A DNA stretch of 64,000 bases from Ampullaceana balthica (GCA_944989445.1 CALYLW010000979.1:452796-516795), one strand, 5' to 3'; counted from the first letter of the stretch, positions 23,770 through 33,779 are shown. Program-made: numbers and translations. Notes: generated from the letters alone by a model not told the origin.

Positions 23770-25242
23770 TTATAACATTTTGAATTATACAACAGCTTGT
23801 TATTTTCACATTTCTGTTGAGCACTTGGTGGTGTGTCGAGTGTAGCCTTGGTGTGTCGAGTGTAGCCTTGGTGTGTCGAGTGTAGCCTTGGTGTGTCGAG
23901 TGTAGCCTTGGTGTGTCGAGTGTAGCCTTGGTGTGTCGAGTGTAGCCTTGGTGTGTCGAGTGTAGCCTTGGTGTGTCGAGTGTAGCCTTGGTGTGTCGAG
24001 TGTAGTCTTGGTGTGTCTAGTGTAGCCTTGGTGGGTCAAGTGTAGCCTTGGTGTGTCAAGTGTAGCCTTGGTGTGTCGAGTGTAGCCTTGGTGTGTCGAG
24101 TGTAGCCTTGGTGTGCCGAGTGTAGCCTTGGTGTGTCGAGTGTAGCCTTGGTGTGTCGAGTGTAGCCTTGGTGTGTCGAGTGTAGCCTTGGTGTGTCGAG
24201 TGTAGCCTTGGTGTGCCGAGTGTAGCCTTGGTGTGTCGAGTGTAGCCTTGATGTGTCGAGTGTAGCCTTGGTGTGTCGAGTGTAGCCTTGGTGTGTCGAG
24301 TGTAGCCTTGGTGTGTCGAGTGTAGCCTTGGTGTGCCGAGTGTAGCCTTGGTGTGCCGAGTGCAGCCTTGGTGTGCCGAGTGTAGCCTTGGTGTGTCGAG
24401 TGTAGCCTTGGTGTGTCGAGTGTAGCCTTGGTGTGTCGAGTGTAGCCTTGGTGTGTCGAGTGTAGCCTTGGTGTGTCGAGTGTAGCCTTGGTGTGTCGAG
24501 TGTAGCCTTGGTGTGCCGAGTGTAGCCTTGGTGTGCCGAGTGCAGCCTTGGTGTGCCGAGTGTAGCCTTGGTGTGTCGAGTGTAGCCTTGGTGTGTCGAG
24601 TGCAGCCTTGGTGTGCCGAGTGTAGCCTTGGTGTGTCGAGTGTAGCCTTGGTGTGTCGAGTGTAGCCTTGGTGTGTCGAGTGTAGCCTTGGTGTGTCGAG
24701 TGTAGCCTTGGTGTGTCGAGTGTAGCCTTGGCGTGTCGAGTGTAGCCTTGGTGTGTCGAGTGTAGCCTTGGTGTGTCGAGTGTAGCCTTGGTGTGTCGAG
24801 TGTAGCCTTGGTGTGTCGAGTGTAGCCTTGGTGTGTCGAGTGTAGCCTTGGCCGCCAGTCAGTGAGTGTGAAGATGCTACGGTTCCTTGTGATTTTTCTT
24901 CCTTGCCTCCGGATTCAATTGTAGGCACAATTTTCTTGTTTAGAATGGAACACTCACTTCTAGAATACAGTTGTTTGAGAACACCATATTCTGTTCCTAG
25001 CATTATAGAAAGCTCTCTCGACGTTTTGACAACTGCAGGGCGCTTTGCAGATCACTGCGACATCTGTCAACATCTGGTACACGGATGTGTACATTATCTC
25101 CAACTTTCGCGGGTGGGAATTCAGCATCTGAAATCTTTAGCATCTTGTCACATTGAGTTTGTAAACTAACTTGAGCTGCTGACCTCATGTTCCCGATTTC
25201 TTTTTTATTATGACATAGTATGCGAGTCATTGTCTGTCCCAC
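23770..25242 (-). pseudogene. KRBA2-like integrase-family transposon ORF interrupted by a minisatellite
   Basis: Reading the minus strand from 25242, a frame contains FPPAKVGDNVHIRVPDVDR at 25116-25060. This motif is characteristic of KRBA2-like proteins, which derive from transposon integrases. After a frame change near 25003 it continues LGTEYGVLKQLYSRSE and SLTGGQGYTRH, the typical C-terminal region before a Cys-rich tail. The frame then enters the 20-bp array and leaves it at 23830 as GYTRHTTKCSTEM. After another slip comes a CENNKLLYNS-like stretch, matching the Cys-rich tail. The upstream integrase catalytic domain is not visible. Family assignment is from remembered motif patterns. Confidence 0.6.
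23831..24850. repeat. 20-bp minisatellite, 51 units in perfect register
   Basis: Unit GTGTGTCGAGTGTAGCCTTG repeated exactly 51 times with no insertion or deletion and few substitutions (GTGTGC, TGCAGC, GTGTCTAG, GTGGGTCAAG). Blocks 24301-24480 and 24481-24660 are near-identical nine-unit (180-bp) repeats. In the minus sense the unit CAAGGCTACACTCGACACAC encodes GYTRHTKATLDTPRLHSTHQ over three units. All frames are open, which explains the 315-codon frame. Lies inside the KRBA2-like ORF. Confidence 0.98.
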
Positions 25243-26215
25243 CGTACCCTACGTCTCATTCATTACTTATTCCACAAAATGCGTTGACATCGTTGCCACA
25301 GGATCAACAAGAATGGGCTGACGTCACACTTTCCCCCAACACTACACAGAAGCTGTTCGTATTGCTGTTGGCAGGTAACCGGTTTGGACCGCTCAATGAC
25401 TCCGTCACCACGGCAAAATTTTCGTTAGCCGAGGAAGTCGCCGCATTCAACGTATACTCCATTTATTGTAGGACGTTCGGGCGTTCTCAAGATCTTCGTC
25501 TGAAACCAAGAAACCGACGACCTCCCTGGAGAGATTAGAGATTTTTAGTCCTACCTCTGCCTCTGGACAGATTAGAGATGTTTAGTCCTACCTCTGCCTC
25601 TGGACAGATTAGGGATGTTTAGTCCTACCGCTGGACAGATTAGAGGTGTTTAGTCCTACTTTGTGTGTGTGTGTGTATGCTAAATATGGTCTCCGCCTAT
25701 TCGACAGTCTTGCATCAGCACATTGAATGTTCGATAGGGATTTCCCCGTACTTAGGGAAGTGGCTGCCAGAGTAGCAATTTCCAGCACATCTGGCAATGG
25801 CCACACGCCTCGACACAAAGTGAGAAATGGCCGGCCCATTCACGAACTGGCCGAACTTAGGGTTTGGGGCGTAAATTTGCACATTTATTGAAAAAGTTTT
25901 TTTAAAAATAAAGTACGCTTCTGTCAACCAGTTTAATGTTTCTAGATTGCCCGCTGTTTCAAGTTTATTTTAAGTACTGAAAGTATATATATTTATATAT
26001 ATATTTACCCGCAAATATCGCTGACTGCCTCACGCCTAACGCTAAGGGACATAACTATGCTTTTTTTTTAAATTGAAAATATAGACTTAAAAATCATAAT
26101 CATTTTGGTTTCCAGATTAACATTAACCAAACAACGCACGAACCTATGACTTAAGCATTTGTGTTGTAAACAGTGCTGACTGACTCAAAGATATATTTTT
26201 TGGTGCCGTAATTTG
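25243..26215. other. Non-coding stretch with small tandem repeat
   Basis: Positions 25543-25665 hold about four copies of a GATTAGAGATGTTTAGTCCT-type unit of 30-41 bp, and a GT run lies at 25663-25678. The plus frame at 25230-25538 (102 codons) has no recognised domain. It lies upstream of the KRBA2-like frame on the opposite strand and may be its shadow. TA-rich microsatellite near 25985-26005. Confidence 0.45.
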
Positions 26216-26219
26216 GTGC

Positions 26220-26470
26220 GCTGCTTTCTAAAAGTAGTTAAAAATCGTGTGGTGATTAGCACTGTAAAAATATTATATAAATACTTTGTGTACATTTCAG
26301 GAGTATTTCGTATTTATCATACAAAGGAAGGATAAGTTTCTTTGGGCCTTTGACAAAACCCTCTTATAAAATACTTTGTGTACATTTCAGGAAGTTTAAT
26401 ATTACGTATTTATCATACAAGGACAAGTTAGTTGGGCTTTTGAAAAAGGTGGGCGCCGCAGCACAACCTA
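26220..26470 (-). repeat. R2 interspersed repeat, partial and internally duplicated
   Basis: Two copies of the block ATACTTTGTGTACATTTCAG lie at about 26280 and 26371, followed by TTAGTTGGGCTTTTGAAAAA and one GGCGCC-related motif (GGGCGCCGC). Boundaries are eroded. Confidence 0.65.
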
Positions 26471-26860
26471 GTAATAATAATAAAGCTAATATAATATTTA
26501 ACAAATGTTCATGAGTTTGTTGAAATTGAAAGTTTCATCTTTATATACCATTGTATAGTGATATAAATGTCATATAGAATTGGACTGCGATAAAGCTTTT
26601 AAAAATAAAATACAAGATGCACAAAAGAATTGTTTGATCAAAACAATGTAAATTTAATTTTAATACTTGTGTATGTTATTTGTACTGACGAAGGCATTAG
26701 CCGAAATGGTAACTTTAGTCTTAGTCAATTAATTAAGCTTTAATTTATTGTTTACGTCACACAATTGGTTTGTGTAGCCAGTATGTTATTTAATTTATTG
26801 TTTTGATCACACAATTATTTTGTGCTTCTTTTATGTTGTTGTGTAGTGATAAAACTTTAC

Positions 26861-26974
26861 CTGTTGTAAAACGTCATTAGCTTCCATCATCCTCTGTCTG
26901 TAGTCATCTATGCACATCTCCATGTCCCTGATCTTGTCAGACTGGGCCTCAACTTGGTCAGAGAGAACGGACAC
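26861..26974 (-). CDS. PPFIBP: Liprin-beta coiled-coil exon
   Basis: A 114-nt exon read from 26974 down to 26861, flanked by acceptor TATTGCAG and donor CAG/GTAAAG. Both borders are at codon boundaries. It encodes 38 residues starting VSVLSDQVEAQSDKIRDMEM and ending MEANDVLQQ. This matches the liprin-beta (PPFIBP1/2) N-terminal coiled coil, where VSVL(T/S)DQVEAQGEKIRDLE to EEMLQQ lies within an exon with the same borders. Liprin-beta is a cytoplasmic scaffold that binds liprin-alpha and LAR-type receptor phosphatases at adhesion sites and synapses. Conserved heptads support a coiled coil. The preceding exon is at 29272-29346; the next downstream exon was not found. The gene symbol denotes the family. 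Confidence 0.85.
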
Positions 26975-27142
26975 CTGCAATATATTGAGATAGCAATGCA
27001 GTTAGTCGTAGGACAGAAACATAGAGCACAACAAGATAATCAGACAGTAAGACACTCAGAAGCCTATAATATAATATATAGAGATAGTCAGGCAATTACT
27101 CGTTCACAATAAGTCGAGGTGCGCCACAGGAACTGATATTTG

Positions 27143-27384
27143 TAAATCCCTTATATTAACTTCTATGTAGCCGTCTGCTATTGTTGACATGCACGTGTCA
27201 CTGGAGTTCACTCCAGGCATTGATGACCACATCACGTTTTTTACAGCAAGGGGAGTTCATTCAGTTTCAGTCTGTAAATGTTTGTCGCGCGATGCATATT
27301 ATATTGCACATAATCAATAATTTTTAGTTATGTCTCATATATAAGGGATTTATAGTCAAAAACTTTGTTTTTACGAGTTGTTTA
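27143..27384 (-). repeat. R1 interspersed repeat, shortened copy
   Basis: From AAATCCCTTATATTAACTTC to AAAACTTTGTTTTTACGAG. It lacks the TCGATCG block present in the adjacent copy. It abuts the next R1 copy head to tail. Lies in the intron between the two liprin-beta exons. Confidence 0.85.
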
Positions 27385-27385
27385 A

Positions 27386-27820
27386 TAAAATCCCTTACAT
27401 TAACTTCCCCGTCTTGTCTGTCGTGGGCACGCTGTCGAGCGGAAAAACAAAAGTAAAAAATGACCCACTTCCCGTGATGCTATAGAGCTGAAAGTTTGCA
27501 TATAGACTCGTGTCACCTAACAATGCATAGTTTCAAAATTTCAGATCGATCGAATGTACCGTAATTAAATTAATGCATTTTTAGTTTATCTCTATGTATT
27601 TCTATATAGCCGTCTGCTATTGTAAACATCCACAATCCACCAGAGAACACAGCAGTGAACAATGACGACAACACGTTTTTTTACAGCAAGGGAGTTCAGT
27701 CAGTTTCAGTCTGTAAATGTTTGTCGCGCGGTGCATATTATGTTGAAAATAATAAATAATTTTACTTATGTCTCATATATAAGGGATTTATAGTCAAAAA
27801 CTTTGTTTTTACGGGTTGCT
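27386..27820 (-). repeat. R1 interspersed repeat copy
   Basis: From AAAATCCCTTACATTAACTT to ACTTTGTTTTTACGGGTT. It includes the CAGATCGATCGAATGTACCG block. It shares the internal GCCGTCTGCTATTGT block with the shorter copy immediately before it, so the pair may be one tandem duplication with a deletion. Intronic to the liprin-beta gene. Confidence 0.85.
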
Positions 27821-27831
27821 TAATTTATATA

Positions 27832-28260
27832 ACTAGCTGAACCGTCGCGCGTCGCAATGATCTCAGAAGAAATGAAATTCAAAGAAACCCATGAATGGTA
27901 TTTTGAAGGGAAAAAACTATGCTAGAAACTTTCAAGGGAGTGTACTTTTCAACTTTCCAACCTTTTATGAGAGTCGTATAATTAAAATAGTATTTGTATT
28001 GCTTATATAAGAAATAACTCGATATTAAGGCCCGGTCAGTGTAAGATGTAAAGTTCACAACCCCCTTAGTTTTCAATCTAAGCGTTTAAGGAAAAATATT
28101 TCGGGCCGTGGCCCCGAACGAATCAACATTAGGAGTTCAATGACCTCTAGTTTTTTTTTATATGAGCCATCAAGTTATATGTATCAATGTTGGTCAAGGT
28201 CCATACATTTACACAGGAGCCAATGTCTAAAATGTTTTTTTTAAAATATAACTCACATAA
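27832..28260. repeat. Probable interspersed repeat (CTAGCTGAACCGTCGCGCG)
   Basis: Starts with CTAGCTGAACCGTCGCGCG, a start seen in many invertebrate dispersed repeats, and continues as AT-rich non-coding sequence with GCTTATATAAGAAA and CTCACATAAGGAAA blocks like those of the units at 29660-30960. The class is not determined. Confidence 0.45.
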
Positions 28261-28267
28261 GGAAAAA

Positions 28268-28960
28268 TGAGTGGCAATTAAACTAAAGATGCAAAATACT
28301 TAGGAGTCATAATAAATGAGAAATTATCATGGAATCCCCATGTCAATGAAGTTATTAAAAATCAAACAAAACCTTAGGCTTTATAAAAAGAAACCTTTAC
28401 AAATGTAATAAAGATATAAAACTAAAATGCTATCTCACTTTGGTGAGACCTGTACTAGAATATGCATCTTCTGTATGGGACCCATCCACCAAAGAAAACA
28501 TTGATAAACTAGAACAAATCCAAAAAAGAGCTGCCAGATTCATTACTGGAGAATATTCAAAACTGACTAGAATAACACCATTAGTTAAATCATTAAACCT
28601 TGAAACACTAGAGGATAGAAGAACCAAGAGTAAAGTAGTAATCATACATACAGCAATTAACTCTAATTTAGAAATACAACACAAAGATAACTTAATACAA
28701 CCCTCAGATAGACATAAGGATAAAAAACACCTTTCTTATTCCGTATGCAAGAACAGACTCATACAAATTTTCGTTCTTCACGTCCGGAATTCGGGCGTGG
28801 AATGGATGCCTGAAGAAACCAGGAAAGCCAACACTTTATCAACATTTAAAACTCTAATAAGAATGCAGGACTAAACACAAACCATAGATAAGCGTAGGAC
28901 GCAATAATCTTCTGTATAGAAGGAGCGTCTGAAACAGATAAGATAAGATACGATTTTATT
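28268..28960 (+). pseudogene. LINE reverse transcriptase C-terminus and 3' tail
   Basis: Encodes AKYLGVIINEKLSWNPHVNE (about 28290-28349). After one frameshift comes KTLGFIKRNLYKCNKDIK, and then, through the open frame at 28440-28874, LVRPVLEYASSVWDPSTKEN and IQKRAARFITGEY. These are standard motifs of the thumb and C-terminal end of non-LTR reverse transcriptases (CR1/Jockey-like clades). After the stop the 3' UTR reads GCGTAGGACGCAATAATCTT and ends in a CAGATAAGATAAGATA tail at 28936-28951. The element is 5'-truncated. It lies in the liprin-beta intron, antisense to the gene. Confidence 0.85.
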
Positions 28961-29271
28961 GCTAGTGTCCTTCGCGGAAGTTTATTCGACAACTTCCCAA
29001 AATTTCAGATCTGATGAATGAAGTAAATATAGTTATTCAATAAAATGAACAAAAAAAACTTTTTTAAAAAGATGAGGCCCAGCTGCAGTGAGGAATATAG
29101 AATCTCGCAAGAAAAAGCGGAAAATAATTTTTTAGTCACAAACTAAGTAGTCACACAGGGGGGCTCAGAACTCTAAGTTTTATTGATATTTATTGTGATC
29201 GATTGTGTGATTTAATGTGAGATATAAAATTTGATCAACTAACACAAAAGTGGTAATCTAACTCCTCTCAC

Positions 29272-29346
29272 CTGAAGACATAAACTCTGTCTTTCATCCT
29301 CCAATCGCCGGAGTCGCTCATCATTGTGTCCAGTTCGAACATTTAC
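29272..29346 (-). CDS. PPFIBP: Liprin-beta exon preceding the coiled-coil exon
   Basis: A 75-nt exon read from 29346 to 29272, with acceptor CTATTTCAG and donor CAG/GTGAGA. Both ends are at codon boundaries. It encodes 25 residues, including GHNDERLRRLEDERQSLCLQ at its C-terminal end. In liprin-beta proteins the segment YQERLARLE-DKESLVLQ directly precedes VSVL, and joining this exon to 26861-26974 gives exactly that order in frame. The start of the exon (VNVRT) is less conserved. The 2.3-kb intron between the two holds two R1 repeats, another repeat and a LINE fragment. Upstream exons are not certain. Confidence 0.82.
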
Positions 29347-29552
29347 CTGAAATAGTTGTAAATACAACGAAATGTTAGTGTGATGCCAATTTTGCATGGC
29401 TTGGTCTTACCTCATTGGTTAGTACTGAGGACACGTAAAGGCGCACATCACATCAAGTACGCGTTGTGCAAGCTAATAAATATATTACATTCCCAGATTT
29501 AAAGAATTTTTTTTGGAGGGGGGGGGTGTAAATTAACATCTTTATATTATAT

Positions 29553-31105
29553 ACTAGGGGCAAGTACCCGGCTTTCCCGGGTTTAAAATAAGGTTTTCTG
29601 TAGAAGCGTACACAACTGTTTATTTGCATCTTATCGAGCTGATAATTTAATGTTTTTTTCGTATGTTATCATTGCGGGAGAGTACTCAACAATTTCCCAA
29701 AGTTTCATGCTCCTATGTACACGGGAAATAATTGGATATTTAATGAGGAGTCTGATTTATATAGCTCACTTTAGGAAAAAAAACTACATTTGGGCCCAAG
29801 GCCTCCTAGTGAGCGATAACTTTTAGGGCTGCGGAAATTAACGATTAATTCCTCGATTAATCGTTAAATTTTTTTATCGATTAAAATTATTTTAATCGAT
29901 AAAAATTCGATTAAAATTAAAGAAAATATTTATAATATATTTTAAAAAATGTATTAATAAATAATTAATTATTAATAATTAATAAAAATTTATATATTTA
30001 TTTATGTACAAACTTCTCCCGCGTAATATTATAATTTATTTTATTACCTCATGTGGACCGGCAGACATCAACTAAAAAATGGCTGACAGCATCAGCGCAG
30101 TTAAATTTAAACATATAACTAGAAATTTGAGCAAAAAGTTTGTTAACTGCGGATGGCAAAGTCGAAGATGGTGAAAAAGTTTACTGTGTTCACTGCTATA
30201 AACAATTCTCTTTTAAAGGATCAAATGCATCGCTGACGTACCACCATCAGCACAAACATCCTATCAAGTATCAACACATTGTCATAAAATTTAGTTCAAA
30301 ATATTCCCAGTGAGTGATTATTTTAATATTATTTCGCCAGTTACCATTTTGGGAGGTACATAACAACTTCTTAAAGTTTCATGCTTCTATCTACACAGGA
30401 AATTGGAGATTTAATAATGAGCCTGATTTATATAGCTCATTTAAGAAAAAAACTACGTTTGGGCCCCCGCCCCCCCCCAACATATAGTGATAATTATATA
30501 TTTTTTCGACTGTTACCATTGCGGGAGGGTACTTAACAACTTTCCAAAGTTTCATGCTTCTACCTACATGGGAAGATGAGGAATTAGTGTTGATTCAGTT
30601 TTATATAGCCCATATAAGGAAAAAAACGGTTTTGGGGCCCCCGGCCACCCATGAGTGGAAATTTTTAAATTCTTTTTCACCAATCATCGTCATAATAGTG
30701 TATTCAGCAAGTTCCCAAAGTTTCATGCTTCTACCTTCACGGGAAGTTGGAGAATTAGTGTTAAGTCAGTTTTAAATAAAATAAAAAAACTACATTTGGG
30801 CCCCGCCCCCAGTAAGTGATAAATTATATCATTTTTTTACCTGTTACCATCGCCGAATGATACTTAACAACCACCGAAAGTTTCATGCTTTTACATACAC
30901 GGGAAATTGGATAATTTGTATTTTTTATATAGCTCATGTAAGGAAGAAACTACATTTTGGGCCCCCCGACCACAAGTATCTTATATATATTCAACAAACC
31001 TTTCCCATGTAATATTGTGTACGTGTACCAAATTTCACGTTATTTGGTTGTCTGGATCTTGATTTATTAGAAAACAGACTGACAACAAATGCGTCTTATA
31101 TGTAT
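29553..31105 (+). repeat. Interspersed repeat with five internal ~160-175 bp tandem units
   Basis: Starts ACTAGGGGCAAGTACCCGGC. The block AGTTTCATGC recurs at 29701, 30375, 30549, 30719 and 30879. Each is followed by a TACACGGGAA-like motif, TATATAGCTCA(C/T) and a GGGCCCC block. The gap between the first two units is explained by a hAT relic (29823-30306). Positions 31010-31100 form the end, with a GACTGACAACAAATGCG motif. Non-coding; class unknown. Confidence 0.7.
29823..30306 (+). mobile_element. BED-finger hAT relic, 3'-truncated
   Basis: Begins TAGGGCTGCGGAAATTAACG, the inverted match to the right end of the element at 18919-20107. It runs through the same AT palindromes to a start codon at 30080 (MADSISAVKFKHITRNLSKK). 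The frame breaks after about 22 codons, but the CxxC half (YCVHCYKQFSFKGSNASLTY) and the His-rich half (HHQHKHPIKYQH) are present in another frame. The sequence stops at about 30306, where host repeat units resume, so the right end is lost. Confidence 0.75.
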
Positions 31106-31129
31106 AGAGAATATTATATATAATATATA

Positions 31130-31585
31130 CTAGCATATCACCCGTCAAAAATGACGGAAGTTTTCAGCTGAAATCTATTTATTTTGAAAAAATGCAATTT
31201 TTTAGGGTGCCTACGGCGCCGACCTTTTTCAAAAGCCCAACTTACTTGTCCTTGTTTTATAAATATGAAATATTAAACTTTCTGAAATGTACACAAATTA
31301 TTTTATAATAGGGGTTGTAGGGCGCCTACGGCGCCCCCTTTGTTTTTTATTTTATAATTAAACATCATCAAATCCTCTTTTTACATTGATCCCTTTTCCA
31401 AAATTAAAATATGAGCTAAAACAATGACGTCATATTATATTTTTTTACAGCGCATCTTTAATTTGCACACCTTTTGATGCATTGTTGCAGTAATTTGGTG
31501 CTCTGCTTTCTAAAATTAGTAGCATCACGGACAGACACTACAGACGTGACAGAGATTGCAAATTATGTATATTGATGATATTTAT
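31130..31585 (+). repeat. R2 interspersed repeat, the most complete copy
   Basis: Order: palindromic head CCCGTCAAAAATGACGG, CAGCTGAAAT block, GTGCCTACGGCGCC, AAAAGCCCAACTTACTTGTC, GAAATGTACACAAA, GGCGCCTACGGCGCC, CCAAAATTAAAATATGAGCT with TGACGTCAT, CTAAAATTAGTAGC, and ACGGACAGACA near the end. Non-coding. Confidence 0.85.
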
Positions 31586-32751
31586 TCATTATTTATATAT
31601 AGATATTTATTTCAAAATTTATTTACTTTAATTTTTTTTTATATAGTCCTCAGTTATCTCCCAGATCCCTGTGGACGAGGCCAGACCTTGTAACTGTAAC
31701 TGTTTATAACCGCAGAGTTAGAAATCATATTTTAGCCAGAATTTTAGCATGTCTTTTATCAGTAACTTAGCAGGAGATAGGAGTGTAAGCAGTGGCGGAT
31801 TTAGGTTTGCCTGCGTGGGGGGGGGGCAGGAGAATTTTTGGGGGGCGCCGAAAAAAATTTTTTTATTCATTCATTTAGTACAAATATTTCTAGGTGCTGA
31901 AATTGAAATAAAATTCATTTGTTTGAATTGCTCGTTCTGCAATGAAGATTAGAAATTTGATATGAGATTCACTCTTATACTTATTGCTATATTTTATGTT
32001 GCAAAAAACATTTCTGCTCACTTGAGATTTACTTTATAAGTTTTCATCTTAAGAGACTGCTGCAGTCTCAAATATGAAATCTAAAGTGTGTTGTTTATGT
32101 TACACACATTTTCAGAGTTGCTCTGTGGCAACTTGCTAGACAAAAAGAAACATCCAGTCTTAATTGGTTACTCAGTTGAATTTATGAAAATGGTAGTTAA
32201 TTTGGGAGCTGTTATTTGTGACAAAATCCAAATTTTTTATAATCCTTTGTGTTCACTTTCAATTGGTGAATATCCTAGCAGACTTTAACGTAGAAAACTC
32301 AGCATAATAAGTTAATAGCCCAAAGACTATAATTTTATTATGTTTTGATAATGAGGTAGAGTTTGATTAAATTTTGTATAGGCCTCCAATAGTTTGTTGT
32401 ACTATCTGCAAGATGACCCATCAGTTTGTTCAGCTTGCCATAAATAGCATTGTCAGTAACTCAAACAAATAACTAAGTGTTAAATTAAAAATGCTGCGTT
32501 GATCATTCAAAGTAAATTATTTAATATTCTTTTTGTTTACATCAAACCATTGCAATGAATCTCTTCAATATACAAACAATTGCTTTATATTCAGGTCATA
32601 AAAGAAAACAAAATATAATTTAATTTAAAAAAATGTTTTAAATAATTAATAAAATCATTTATCATATACATATTATATGCATATATCATATGTAGGATAA
32701 AAAGATGACAGTATATTATGAACTTAGTTGCAAAGAGAACAACTTATTTTT

Positions 32752-33245
32752 AAATCCTTTATATAAACTCGTGGTGTCTGTTTGTTTGAGCCCTTGTTTG
32801 CTTGTTTGCATGTGGCCAAAACTTTGGATCGATGTTTTATCCAATACCTCGTAAGCAAGCGAGCTGAAATTTTGCATTCAATTTTGTGCCATTGATAAAA
32901 ACGATGTATCAAAATTTCAGATCGATCGCATGTACTGTAATTAAATTATTGAATTTTTAGATTATTTTATTTATCGCTATGTATCATGTTATTTTTTGAG
33001 ATAGTGTCGCGGTGCGTATTATATTGAACAACCTTTCTGTCGCGCCATAAGGTGCGTACTTTTTTGACAACTCTTTTTATAAACATATTCCTGATCGGTG
33101 CGCATTATATTAAACATGTTTTACGACACATACCAACCATTTTGTATTTTTAGATGGTCTTGCGCTGCGTATTATAATAAACATTATTTTAGTTATTTCT
33201 CGTACATAAAGGATTTATAGTCAAAAACTGGGTTTTTTACGTTTA
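32752..33245 (-). repeat. R1 interspersed repeat inside the 3.4-kb hAT
   Basis: Close match to the copy at 17204-17685, with the same three GGTGCGTATTATATTGAACA-type blocks. Non-coding. Confidence 0.88.
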
Positions 33246-33583
33246 TTTTTTATTACTAATAAAATTTTAAGAGCTACTGTTTTTAGTTCATGTAATAGTT
33301 TTCTATCTGAAAGAATGAAATGATAATTTTAGCTGACAAAATAGTTCAGTTTAAGACCAGGAAATCTGATGCTACAAATAATGAAAAACAAGGAGACTTG
33401 GGTTGAGCGGATTGGTCAGGATTAGTAACACACACCCAAAGAGTGCCAATAATATTATAATTATAAATAAACTAAACAATTTACTTCAGAATTAAAAAAA
33501 GATAATTTATCACTGGAAGTTTGAGCATCAAGCTTTGGGAAAATCAATGAACTTTACACAAACAACGGTTATAAGTTCCTTAA

Positions 33584-33692
33584 ATAAACATTTAAAACTC
33601 TAATAAGACACAAACCATGGATAAGCATAGGACGCAAAATTCTTCTGTATAGAAGGAGCGTCTGTAACAGATAAGATAAGATAGAGCCCTGA
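33584..33692 (+). mobile_element. LINE 3' end, severely 5'-truncated
   Basis: Holds only the last ~100 bp of the LINE at 28268 (CATTTAAAACTCTAATAAGA through GGACGCAAAATTCTTC) with a CAGATAAGATAAGATA tail. Inserted within the hAT element. Confidence 0.85.
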
Positions 33693-33779
33693 GCCCTGTA
33701 TAAATTGCTTTCTACGTGATCTCATTGAAGCAAAACGATTTATTTTTGATTCAAAGTCAATGTTCTCAGCTAAATTACG

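Noticed and set aside
24056..25003. 315-residue repeat protein as a host gene
   Set aside because: The 20-bp unit is open in all frames. Only the ends match a transposon ORF, so it is described as a broken transposon with an array.
29408..29432. A 14-nt minus-strand microexon between TCCTCAG and GTAAGA
   Set aside because: It includes TACTAAC, a branch-point-like word, and is too short to support without transcripts.
5645..33245. Calling R1 a Helitron
   Set aside because: A hairpin near one end is suggestive, but the expected CTRR terminus and a Rep/helicase frame are not seen; left unclassified.
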